A DNA stretch of 64,000 nt. Source: Oxalicibacterium flavum. GTDB lineage: Bacteria; Pseudomonadota; Gammaproteobacteria; Burkholderiales; Burkholderiaceae_D. Of this stretch, positions 50,585 through 61,400 are shown in pieces (position 1 is the first letter of the stretch; the number at the start of each line of letters is the position of its first letter). The translations under genes were made by a program, and so were the position numbers. The DNA is taken from positions 62,001 through 126,000 of the forward strand of contig NZ_BMCG01000001.1 of the NCBI RefSeq assembly GCF_014635065.1, given 5' to 3'. The notes under the pieces are model-generated. The model was not told where the DNA came from. It saw only the letters and a program-made list of their open reading frames with translations, and ran no database searches.

Positions 50585-52219
50585 TCAATAAGTGGCGTTG
50601 AGGCTGAAGTTCACGCTCGAGTCGTGACGTTCCGTGCGTGGACCGGTCTTGAGGGGATAACCGACATCGATGCGCCCGCTCACGTGTTCACCGAGGCGGA
50701 AGCTGGTACCGAGACCGAGCGATGCCAGCGAAAATGTATGCTCCTGATCCGGCAACGGGTCGCGCAATTTCAGCCTGCCCGCGTCGGCAAAGGCATAGAC
50801 ACGCCAGTTGTCCACCCATGGCGCCAGAATGGTCAACGGTTTGCTGCGCATCTCGATCGAACCGACCGTACCGTAGTCTCCGGTGGCTTCGGCCGACAGG
50901 TAACCGCGCACCGAATTCATCCCGCCGGCGGCAATCTGCTCGCCCGAGACCAACGGCGAATCCGTCATCTGCACCGACAGACGGAAACCGAACTGAGCAT
51001 CGTTGGCAAAGTTATAGGCGCCGTTCAGGTCGCCCTTGACGAGCGTAAAACTGGGTTTGGCGAAGGCGCGCTTGTAGTGGAAATCGGCCTCGTCGCTGCT
51101 GTAGCCAAACAGGCTGCGGGTGCCGGTTGTCACCGAAAGACCAACGCTGTAGTAGCTCTTTTCGTTCTGCACGAAGCCGGCATAGCCCAGCGTAATAGGC
51201 GCATAACGCAATGGCACCTCATCGCTGCTCCCACCAAGCTGCAGGGCTTCGTCGTTCTGTTTGAAGTCCACGCCCAAACTGATCGCATGCCACCAATTGC
51301 CGGTGTCGGGAACCGTATAGGTTGCCTTTACGCCAACCGCATGGCCCTTACCCAGCACAGTCGTGCCGCCTACCGTGGACACCGTGCTGTCGGACTTGTA
51401 ACCCGAGCCTTCAATGCTCCAGTTGGTACCGCGCAGAGGGGCAGTGTAGGAAGCCGACCAGACCTTGGTCTGGTCCAGATCCTGGGGCGTGCCGAAGAAA
51501 CTGAGCGACGCGCTATGGCCGAGCTGCCACAGGTTGTCGTGTCCGATCGACAGCGTGGCGCGCAAACGTTCGGTATCGGCGCTGTAATCGTTGTTCAGGC
51601 CAGCGCTGGCACGCCACGGACTGCTGTCCTCCACCTTGAGATCGACGTCCATGGTGCCCGGCAGCGCACCTTGCTTGACCAGCGGCAGCACCTGTCGCTT
51701 GCCGGTGCGATTGAGCGCGGTCAGTTCGGCCTGAGCCTTCGTGAAGTCCGGTACCGATCCTTCCTTCAGCGAAGGTACCTGATCACGCACCTCGACCGGC
51801 GAGTTGTACCGGGAACCGACTACACGCACACGGCCGACACGTGTTTCATTTACCGCCAGATAGACCACCCCGCCCGTTACCTGTTGCTCGGGCAGATCGA
51901 CATAGACGGATTGGTAGCCGCGTGCCGCATAAGCCGACAGCAAGGCCTCGCGCGCACTCTCTACATCCTTGAGCGTGCGGTCGGGTCCAAGGTAGGGCTC
52001 CAATGCCAGCTCGATGGTTTTCGCATCGAGCACTGTATTACCGCGAACGATGTATTCGTTGATCTCTACCCGCTTCTCGACTACCGCCTCTCCGCTCGGA
52101 GCGTCAGTCGGTGATTCCTGGGCATTCGCCGTCACCACCGCACAGAGGGCCAATGCCGCCATCGAAATCGCCTTCAGTTTGAACCGCCGGTTGTCAAACC
52201 CATTTTTTACTTCGCGCAT
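50585..52219 (-). CDS. two-partner secretion outer-membrane transporter TpsB (FhaC/ShlB family)
   Basis: A 544-aa Omp85-type transporter. Signal peptide (cleavage near ANA-Q, residue 34), two POTRA domains (about 50-125 and 130-200) and a 16-strand beta-barrel. The conserved VRGY of motif 3, at the tip of the loop that enters the pore, is at 437-440. The protein ends in an aromatic Tyr. It should move the adjacent TpsA exoproteins over the outer membrane after recognising their TPS domains. Its promoter region holds the composite ECF/Pho-like element. It lies downstream of tpsA2 across a terminator and 44 bases before the DUF2341-ExbB gene, so it starts the operon. Confidence 0.93.
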   Translation of the reverse strand: MREVKNGFDNRRFKLKAISMAALALCAVVTANAQESPTDAPSGEAVVEKRVEINEYIVRGNTVLDAKTIELALEPYLGPDRTLKDVESAREALLSAYAARGYQSVYVDLPEQQVTGGVVYLAVNETRVGRVRVVGSRYNSPVEVRDQVPSLKEGSVPDFTKAQAELTALNRTGKRQVLPLVKQGALPGTMDVDLKVEDSSPWRASAGLNNDYSADTERLRATLSIGHDNLWQLGHSASLSFFGTPQDLDQTKVWSASYTAPLRGTNWSIEGSGYKSDSTVSTVGGTTVLGKGHAVGVKATYTVPDTGNWWHAISLGVDFKQNDEALQLGGSSDEVPLRYAPITLGYAGFVQNEKSYYSVGLSVTTGTRSLFGYSSDEADFHYKRAFAKPSFTLVKGDLNGAYNFANDAQFGFRLSVQMTDSPLVSGEQIAAGGMNSVRGYLSAEATGDYGTVGSIEMRSKPLTILAPWVDNWRVYAFADAGRLKLRDPLPDQEHTFSLASLGLGTSFRLGEHVSGRIDVGYPLKTGPRTERHDSSVNFSLNATY

Positions 52220-52312
52220 GAATTGAACTCATCTCAAGGAATCAAAATCCGTCTTCGCAACTCGAACTTCACCTGCTTGGCCAGTTGATCGTTCAATGTT
52301 GCGTACAGATTC

Positions 52313-52361
52313 CTAGACGTTTTGAATGGGCAACAACCGTCATTTGTCATCAAACTTTCAT
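52313..52361 (-). promoter_or_regulatory. composite ECF-sigma and Pho-box-like promoter before tpsB
   Basis: On the minus strand CGGTT (52339-52335), 15 bases, CGTCTAG (52319-52313) fit ECF -35 and -10 elements, 94 bases before tpsB. Plus-strand repeats TTGTCAT (52344-52350) and CTTTCAT (52355-52361), separated by CAAA, fit a Pho box. Every part has the same spacing as at 29374-29422, and a 14-base block (ATTTGTCATCAAAC) is identical. It would drive the operon from tpsB to at least the small coupled gene at 43246. Confidence 0.65.
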
Positions 52362-52397
52362 ATTTCTTTTTTCTGCATATGGCCCGCGTCATGTTCA

Positions 52398-52434
52398 ATA
52401 AAAAAACCGGACTCGGCTTTCACCAGAGTCCGGT
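52398..52434 (-). terminator. intrinsic terminator of tpsA2
   Basis: On the minus strand an ACCGGACTC/GAGTCCGGT stem with an 11-base loop is followed by seven T residues. It lies 65 bases after the tpsA2 stop and separates it from the tpsB promoter. Confidence 0.85.
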
Positions 52435-52498
52435 CCATTGGCATGAGCTTTTTGCATTCGTGACAAGTCGCCACCTGCAGCGTCCCAAGCTCCCTTTG

Positions 52499-55400
52499 TC
52501 AGCGTAACAATCGTTCACGTTCCGCTGGTGTCAGGGCCTGTACGTCCGACGGCTTTAGCGCACCGGCACCGATCACCTGCACCACGCCGCGTCGTTCATG
52601 GGCAGGCGCACTCGAGCTCGGTTCTCGGCTCGAGGAATCCTCGCCAAATCCAAGCACGCGCACCGTGAAGACAGACGGCAGGTTCTGACGCGCCGCATCG
52701 CGACCACGCTGCAGCATGTCTTGCGCCGCCATCGCCGCGGAACCGGCTGCTGCACTTGCATCCGTTAGTGCGCCGATATTGACCGACGCCACCATCGGAA
52801 TGCCCTTGCTTTCACCCTGCACCTTGATGTTCTCGGCATTGACCACCCGCAACGCTGCCAGGTTGACGTTGCCGGAAACCCGGATACCGGCCTCGCCCGC
52901 ATCGATCGTTCCCAGCGGCGCGATCAGGTCGATGTCGCCCGGCAGAATCTCTGGAATCGGGTTCAGCGTGGCGATGCCGGCGCCGGTGTTGGGCGTGTTG
53001 GGAGACAGCGTCACGTTGCCGATGTCGTCGTAGACGCGCCGCTGCGGCGTGTACACCACGGTGGTCTTGCTGCCGCGGCCGGCGTTGATGTCGCCTGCCG
53101 CCGACCAGCCGAGGATATTGCCGCCGAAGGTGGTGAAGATGCGGCTCTGGCCCATCAGGATGTCGCCGCGGGCATAGATGTTGATGTCGCCTTCGCCCTG
53201 GGTCATCACGCCCGAACCGCCGCCCGGATTGAAGCCGCCGTCGATGCCGACCAGCGTGCGCCCGCCCGGCGTGAGGATGCTGATGTCGCCGCCGAAGTTG
53301 GTGTGGATGCCGGCATCCAGCACGTCGTAGAACGACACGTTGTAACCGGGCGAACCCAGCGCTTCCCACTCGGCCTTGGTGATGTACTCCACGCCCGGCT
53401 TCGGACGTGCCTGACCGACAGTGTTGTTCACGTAGTCGGCGTTGTAGTACAGCGCGCTGCTGAACATGGTCAGGTCGCCTTCGTAGCTCAGCTTGTTGCC
53501 CTGTGCATCCTGCTCGGGGAACAAGGTGGCGATCGCCTCGCGGCCGCGCAGGTAGCTGCCGAACCGCTTGCCGTCCGCATCGTTGTACTCGCGGCCGGAT
53601 GCCTTGAGTTCGGCATGATAGACATTGCGCAGGTAGGCGCGCTGCTGTTCCTGCGGCAGCGCGTCGAAGAAGGCGCGCGCGTCCATCGCTGCCGCATCGA
53701 AATGCAGTCCCAGACCATTGCGGGCACCGAAGCGCTCGCTCAGCCAGTTGACCAGATGCAGCTGGCTTTCCAGCCGGTACTCGCGCGCCAGCGAACGGTT
53801 GGAGGCGTTACGGCCTTCGGCCAGCGCGGCACTGCGCGCCGCATCCAGTTCCGCCTGCTTCCGCGCGAGGAAGGTTTCAGCCGCGGCCTCGTCGCCTTCG
53901 TAGCCGAACTCGCGCTGCAGCCATTGCGCCATCGTCAGCGCGCCGCTGTAGATGGTCAAGGCCTTGCCCGGCTGGTCGGCGAACGGCAGCGCCGCATCGG
54001 CCTGATTGTCCGGGTCCAGGTAGCGCTCGGCGAACGCATCCCAATGCGCACCCTTGCCCATGCCGGCCGACACCGAGATGCCGGCACCGCCGTTGCGATC
54101 GCCCGACGCCGCGTTGGCGCCGATCGGGCCCAGGCTCTTGATCTCGCCCTTGTTGCCCAGATAGACGTGACGGCCGGCAGAGACGTCGAGCAGCCCCGGT
54201 CCAAGGACGTAGAAGCTGCTGTTGCGCAGATCACGGCCGGCTTCCACCACCGAGATGTCGTCGGCATAGGCATGCGCGATCAGATTGCCGCGGGTCGAAG
54301 CGGTCGAGGACAGGGCTCCCGCCGTCGGGTCCTTCTGGCCCAGCGGCGTGCCGGAATCGGTGATGTCGCGGCCGGCGCGTATCGCCACCGGCCCCGATGC
54401 CTCGTAGCGCGACCCTGCCGAACCGGCCGGATAGCCGAGCAGTACTTCCTGCCCGACGCGCAGGCCGACGATATCGCCTTCCACCGCGTAGTAACGCGAC
54501 GGTTCCCGTCCGACCACCGCATCGGCGACGCTCGCCGTACTGCCGAAGGTGAACAACGCGGCGGTATTCGAGCGCCCGATGATGTCGTACTCCGTCAGCC
54601 AGCCGTGATAGCGCACTGCTTCGGATGCCGTGTTATGCACCAGCAACGGACTGTTGCCATACTGACCGCCGCCGGTATCGGCCACCCTGCCGACAAAGCC
54701 GGGACGGAACGGACTGGCCATCGCCAGCGGGTCGGCGGTGGAAGTCGAGAACACATAACCTGCGCCGAGAATCGAATCCTGCGCCAGCAACTGCAACTCG
54801 CCCTTGCCGGTGACGTTGACGAACTGCTCGCCGACCGGCGAAGGCGCCAGCACCGTGCCATGCGCATAGCGCGTGATGCCGACGCCGCTGATACTTGCAT
54901 TGCTGGCGCTGGCACCATAGTACAGGCTGCCATTGGCGGCCGCCGCACGCAGAACGGACGGATAGAAGTAGCCGTCGCCGCCGGCCGACTGGTTGCGGCC
55001 CCTGCCGCCGCCGCGCACGGTCTCGTTGGCATCTCGTTCGTCCCAGGTCGTGGTCGGCGTCAGGTTGCCGCCCGCGCTGAGCAGGTCGATGGCGGTTGCC
55101 GGCGTCCACAGCGAGAACCAGGTCCAGCCGTTGCCGTCGTAATGCGTGCCCTGGTAGGTAAAGGGCGTCGCATTGAGCAGCAGCGTGCGGCCCGGATCGG
55201 CGGTGCCGCCCAGCACCAGATCGCCGCGCGTCTCGATGCGGACGGCGGAATCGCCCAGCACCAGGATCGGCCCGCCGGTAGCGGTGCCGCCGCCGGCTAC
55301 ATAGACGTCGCCACGGCGCGAATCCATCTGGTCCAGGCCGCCATAACCCTGCCTGATGCCGCCGATGGCGCCGGCGTCGATGGCGGTGGCGCCGCGCAGG

Positions 55401-58400
55401 TTGACGAAGGTGCTGTTGAGGTCGTGCTCGTTGACCCGCAGCTGCGGATTCGGATTCAGGGCGCCGCCCAGGCGCAGATCGAGATCGCCGCCGCCGGTCT
55501 GCACCAGCTTGCCATCCGACGTGATGCGGCCGGTGCCGGCCACGGCCAGATGCAGGCCCTGACTGCGCGGCGTATGGATGGTCTGGTTCCAGCTCGCCTG
55601 CATGCCGCGCGCATCGATCATGCCGGCATCGCCGCCGGCTTCCACCGTCAGGTTGCCGCCGCCCAGGGTGCCGATGCCGGTGAAGCCGACCAGGAAGGGA
55701 TCGTTGCTGAACAAGCGCTGCCCGTAAGGATCGAGAGTGCCGGTGGCATCGCCGGCGACATAGGTGCCGAAGTTGATCCACCATGCCGTCGGCACCGCGT
55801 CCGCGCCGCTCTCGACACTGCCGGTGCCCTGCCGCCACAGCCAGTTGCCGACCGCGGCGGTCGCGATCTGCTGGCGCGTGTTGTAGAAGGTATAGCCGCT
55901 GCTATCGCTGCGATTCTCGTTGTTGCCGACCAGATCGCCCTTCAGGTCGCCGCCCGCGCGCAGCAGCACGTTGCCGCCCTGCTCGGGGTACCAGGCCGCA
56001 TACAGGCTGTCGGCGCCGCCATCGACCAGCTTTTCGAAGGCCGCACCTTCCGGCCGCAGCACCGTGCCGTCGGTCAGGCGGCCGCGCGCCTGATCGTAAC
56101 CGGTGCCCAACGACGCCGAAGACGTGCCGGCGGTGTAGACGCCGTAAAGCGAGGTCATCTCGAAATCGCCGCCGGAGATCAGGTCCAGATCGCCGGTACC
56201 GGTACGCAGGACGCTGAACAGTTGCTGACGCGCCGGGTGCCAGGTCGTGACCATCTCGGGCGGCCCGCCGGCCGAATCGACCATGTCTCCCATGCCGAAG
56301 CCGTTGAGCTCGTCGGGGCTCACCCCGATCATTCCCCACATCATCAACTCGTCGATCTGCGTCTGTGTCACGGGTTCGCCGGACACCGGCGTGAAAGTGA
56401 GGAGATCGGTCAATCCCATCATGTCCATCAAGGTCGTGTACTGGCTCAGGTCGCCCCACACGAAACCTGCCTTGGCGACATTGACCATGTCTCCCATGCC
56501 AAAGCCGTTGAGTTCATCCGGACTCGCCCCGATCATCCCCCACATCATCAACTCGTCGATTTGCGCCTGCGTCACGGGCTCGCCGGACACCGGCGTGAAG
56601 CTGAGGAGATCGGTCAATCCCATCATGTCCATCAAGGCCTTGTACTGGCTCAGGTCGCCCCACACGAAACCCGTACCGGAACCCGGTGCGGCGGCGATCT
56701 TGGCGCCCATGCCGAAGTGCGTATCGGACAGGCGCAGGCGCGCCGTACTGTGCACTTGCGTCAGGCGCGGGTCTGCCGCCTCGAGATCCGCGCCGGCCAC
56801 CAAACGAATGTCCCATGACTGCGCCCCCGGTGCCAGCATCGGCGCCAGCGCCAGAGTGCGGCCCTGGGTGCCGTCGGTTCCGACCGGCCGCAGATCGACC
56901 ATCTCGGCGCCGCCCGGCAACACCACGTCGGTTTCCGACGGCACGATGGCGCCCTTGGCCAGCGTCAGCGGCTGCGACAGCGTCATCACCACCGGCAGCG
57001 CGGCCCCCCTGGGCCACGAGGTGGCCGCGATCTGCGCCTGCTGCATCAGACGGAAACCGGCGCCGAGCTGCATGCCGGCATCGAGCGTCAGCGGTGCCTG
57101 CAACACGGTGCCGGCCGCATGTATCACGTTGCCGCCGGCATCGAGTACCGCGGCACCCAGCACGCTGCCGGCAGGCAGCGTCAGGCTCTGCGCCAGCGGC
57201 ATGGCAGCAGGCAGTACCGTACCGGCAGGCAACGTCAGCCCCGCGACCGGCAGGTCGTAGTTCAAGGTGCGGCCGATGGCGAATCTGGTGCCGGCATCCA
57301 GCGTCGCCACGCCGCCGTGCGGAATGACGAGGTCGCCGCCGAATGGCATGCGGCCGGCGGGCAGTACCCAACCCGTGTCGTCGACGGTCACGCCGAGCTT
57401 CGAGGTATCGAAACCGTCCGTGATGCTGCCGAAGATCGTCAGATCGCCCTGTGCGCGCAACACCAGCGCGCCGGCTTCGCCGGAACCGTATGCGCCGGTT
57501 TTCTGCGTATGCGGGTTGACGCTGGCGTAGCGATAGCCGGACAGGTCGATGTCGCCGTCCACATGCAGGTCGCCGTCGGGATTGATCGCCGCATTGCTGA
57601 CGATCTCCACGCCCGGACGCAGATGGAACTGCTCGGCGTAGGCGCGCAAGCCCTTGAGCTTGCCGTTCATCAGCGTGCCGTTGGCGAGTGCATTGCCGAT
57701 GAAGATTTCGCTGTCGTCGTGCTTCCGGTTCAGGTACTCCTGATCGATGGTCTGGTAGCTGCGGCCGTCGACCGTGGCGTCGGTGCCGGCAGCGGCATCG
57801 TCGTAGGTGTGGAAGGCATTGACGGCGATCGATTTGGCACCAGTGATCGTCACCTTGCCGCCGGCATCGATATCGACGTCGTTGCCGGTGGCGCCGCCCA
57901 GGCGCGGCGCATTGAGCGCCACCGTGCCGAAATTCCTGCCGGTTCCCGCCACCTCGAGCTTCATGGTGGCGCCATCGGCCAATGTCAGGCGGCTCTTGCC
58001 CGAATCGATCTCGATGACGGCGCGGTTGGGCGCATCGATGATCTGGCCGTAGCTGTCGCGGCGCAGCACGCTGGCGCTGGCGTCGAGCACGGCACCACTG
58101 CCGAGGATGACGCCGGCATTGGCGGCAAGGCGGATGCTGCCGGCCTGTTCGCCGCCGGCATCGATGGTGCCGTTGACGGTCAGGCTGCCCTTGTCCACCG
58201 AGACGTTGATTTCGCGCGCCTTCAATTCGTCGCCGATGACGAGATCGCCTTCCTTCAACTGGAAGCTGCGACCGCCGAACACTTCGCCCTCGGTCAGGCG
58301 CGCGTTCAGGCCGGCGAAGTCGGCGATGCGCCGACCGCGCACGTCGAAGTAACCGGAAGCGAACGGCACCTGCGTGCCGCCTGCATCGTAGTGTCCGCTG

Positions 58401-61400
58401 CTGCCGCCCTCGATGCCGCCGCGCAGGTCCGCCGTGCCTGCCAGTGCCAGCACCGTCAGCTTGCCGCCGCGATTGTTGGCAGCGGAGAGATCGATCGACG
58501 ATGCCGCATGCTGCACGACATTTCCCTGCCGGCTGTCGAGCGTCACGTTGCCGCCCCAGCTGTATTTGCTGACGTCGAAGAAGGTGATCCTGCGGCCGGC
58601 CAGATCGAGTTGCGCGCCGTCCTCCAGCGTGACGTCGTTCTGCGCCGACAGCGTCAGCTTGCCGCTGGGCAGCAGCACCGCGGTATCCAGCGTCAGGCTT
58701 CGGCCGGCGTCGAGCGACAGTTCCGCGCCGAGCGCATCGGCCAGCGTCGCATTGTCCGGCAGCGGCGAGCGCGCTCCTTGCGGTGCGATCACCGCAATGG
58801 TGCCGCCCGCCTTGATGCCGTTCACCGAACCGGCCTGCCCGGTCAGCAGCGGCGTGCTGATGTTCAGGTCGCCGCCGCTGTAGGTCCATGTTTTGGCGGC
58901 GGCATCCCAGCCGCCGCGCGACTCATACACCGCCAGCGAACCCTTGTGATTGGCAGTGATGCGTTCGCTCGCATGGAGATCGACGCCGGCAAACCCGAGT
59001 GCCAGGCGATCATGGGTACCGACGCTATCGGGCTGGCTCTTGGGCCCGTAGCCGAATTCGATCTGGCGCGCATCGATCTGCAGACGGCCGCTGCCGGTAC
59101 CGGCGCCGTCGGCGATGACGCTGGCCGCCGGCGTGGTGGCGCCATTCCAGACCAGGACGTCGGTTTCGATACGGGCGACGTCGCCCGCATCGCCGTGACC
59201 GTAGATGGCCGGCGTGCCGAGCACCAGGCGTTCCAGCGGCGACTTGCCGGTGACCGGATCGAGCGTGCTCAGGTTGACGCTGCCGTAGAAGTTGACCGAA
59301 TCGCTGGCGGTCAGCATCAGGTTCTCCAGCGCCGGCGCGCCGGTGCTGGTGTCGCCGCGCAGCAGGCGGTCGAGCACGGTCTGGTTCAGCGTCAGGCCGA
59401 CGGGCAGGATGCCCGCGGCTTCGGCCTGCGCCAGTTCCGCGGCGCTGCCGACATTGATGCCGCCCACCGCCAGCACCAGATTGCGGGTGCCGTAACGCAC
59501 CGACTGGCCCAGCTCGAACGACTTGTTGGTGGCGGCGGTGATCGTGCCTTCCGAATACAGCACGCTTTCGCCCGTGCAGCTCGCGCCGGCCGCGCAGGTG
59601 CCGATGTGCAGATAACCCGAACCGCGCTTGCCATCCGCGTCGTCGGCGGAAGGCGAGGTCACGTCGAGCCAGCCGTTGGTCACGGCCAGCACGCCGGCCT
59701 GCCCCGGCTGCAGCACATAGCCGTCGGTCGCATCCCAGGGCGCCTTGCCCTGCCCCAGGGTATCGATGCCCGCCCCGCGTTCTATCGTCACGCCGCGCGT
59801 CTTGTCGTTCGTCGACAGAAACACCGATGCCGCTTCCAGCACGGCGCCCTGACGCAGGACGATCTCGCTGGTCGTGCTGCCCAGACCGACCCGCCACGCA
59901 TTCTGGGTCGACCAGCCGCCGCTGGCTTCCTGCACGAACGAAGACGTCGGCGCACCGCCGATGCTGATGCCGGCCGCACCGAGTCCGTTGAGCGTGCCGG
60001 CATGCACCGAAGTGCCGTCGAAGCCGACAGTCGGCGCCGCGCCGTCGGCAAGGATTTCGATGCGGTCGCCGTTCAGCACCACGATGCCGCCGCGGCCGCC
60101 TTCGGCAGGCGCGAAGTTCGCGGTGCCAGCCGCGATGTCGAGGCGGCTGCCTGGCGACAGGTTCAGTTGACGCGCGTCGCGCTCGAGCTGCGGCCTTGGC
60201 ACGTTGTCGCGCAGCGCCCAGTCGAGACCGAACTGCGCATAACCGGTCTCGTTGTATTGCGAGTAGCGACGCAACGTGTCGGCCGAAGTCAGCACCGCCT
60301 GCATGGTCTGCACGTCGGCGATGCCGGTATTGGCGATACCGAGCCGCGCGGCGGTCGTCCAGGAACCGTTGCGCATGGCGGTACTGCTGCCGAAGGCGGC
60401 CGCGCTGGCAGCCAGCCCGTTGAGTTCCACGCGGAAGGCGCCCGGCAGCAGGGCATAAGAGGAAGGCAGCAGCGTATAGGTGCCCTGGGCCAGTCCCGGC
60501 ACGCCGTCGCCGATCGTGATCTGGCGGCCGATCATCGGATCGCCGGCGCCCTTCTCGGCCGCAATCGGCGTCACGCCGGCCTGCACACCGGGAACGATGG
60601 CATAGACCGGATTGGTCGCCAGTTCCGGCAGCACGAAGCCGCTGTCGGCGGCCATCTGCACCAGCGGATGCAGGCGCGCATCGGTGGAGCCGCCGCGGCC
60701 GGTCAGAAAACCGGCGCCGGTCAGCTTGCCGCCGCCGGACAGGTCGATCAGCGCATCCTTCTGTACGTCGATGCTGTCCGCTGTCAATTGCACGCGACCC
60801 ATGCCGCCGCCCAGCCCCTGAAACATCACTTCCGTTCCGGCATGGTTGTAGGTCAAGCCGTCGACGGTGCCGCCATACGGCATGACCAGGCCGGCTGCGC
60901 TGACGGAAGTGATGCTGCCCGGACGCAGCACGATCGCGCCCGGTTCCTGGGTGTTGGTGGCGGGCACGCCGAACTCCAGCGTGCCAAGCGGCGCACGGAT
61001 CACGCCGCCCTGGTCGATGCTGGCCGACAGCAGGCGCAAGGTGCCGAACACGGAATACGGCAGTGGCGGCACGGCCCCCTCGCCGCTGCGCTCGATGCGC
61101 AGCACGCGCTCGGGGTCGTAGCTGACCAGATGGTTACCCCACTGGTCGGTTGTTTGCTTGCGGCCCGCGATCACTTCGGCCAGCGCGCCGGTAGCCGGAT
61201 AGATCTGGCTGCCGGCCAGTAGCAGATCGCCTTCGGTAGTCAGGGAAGTGCGGTCGCCGACCGTATGCCCGAGGAAGCGCAGATCGTTGCGGCTGCGCAG
61301 TTCCACCTGCTCGAAACCATGGCGCGAAACCAGGACATTGCCGCTCTGCATCGAGCGCCCGTAGGCGCCGAACGCCACCTTGTTGAGCACGTCCAGCACG

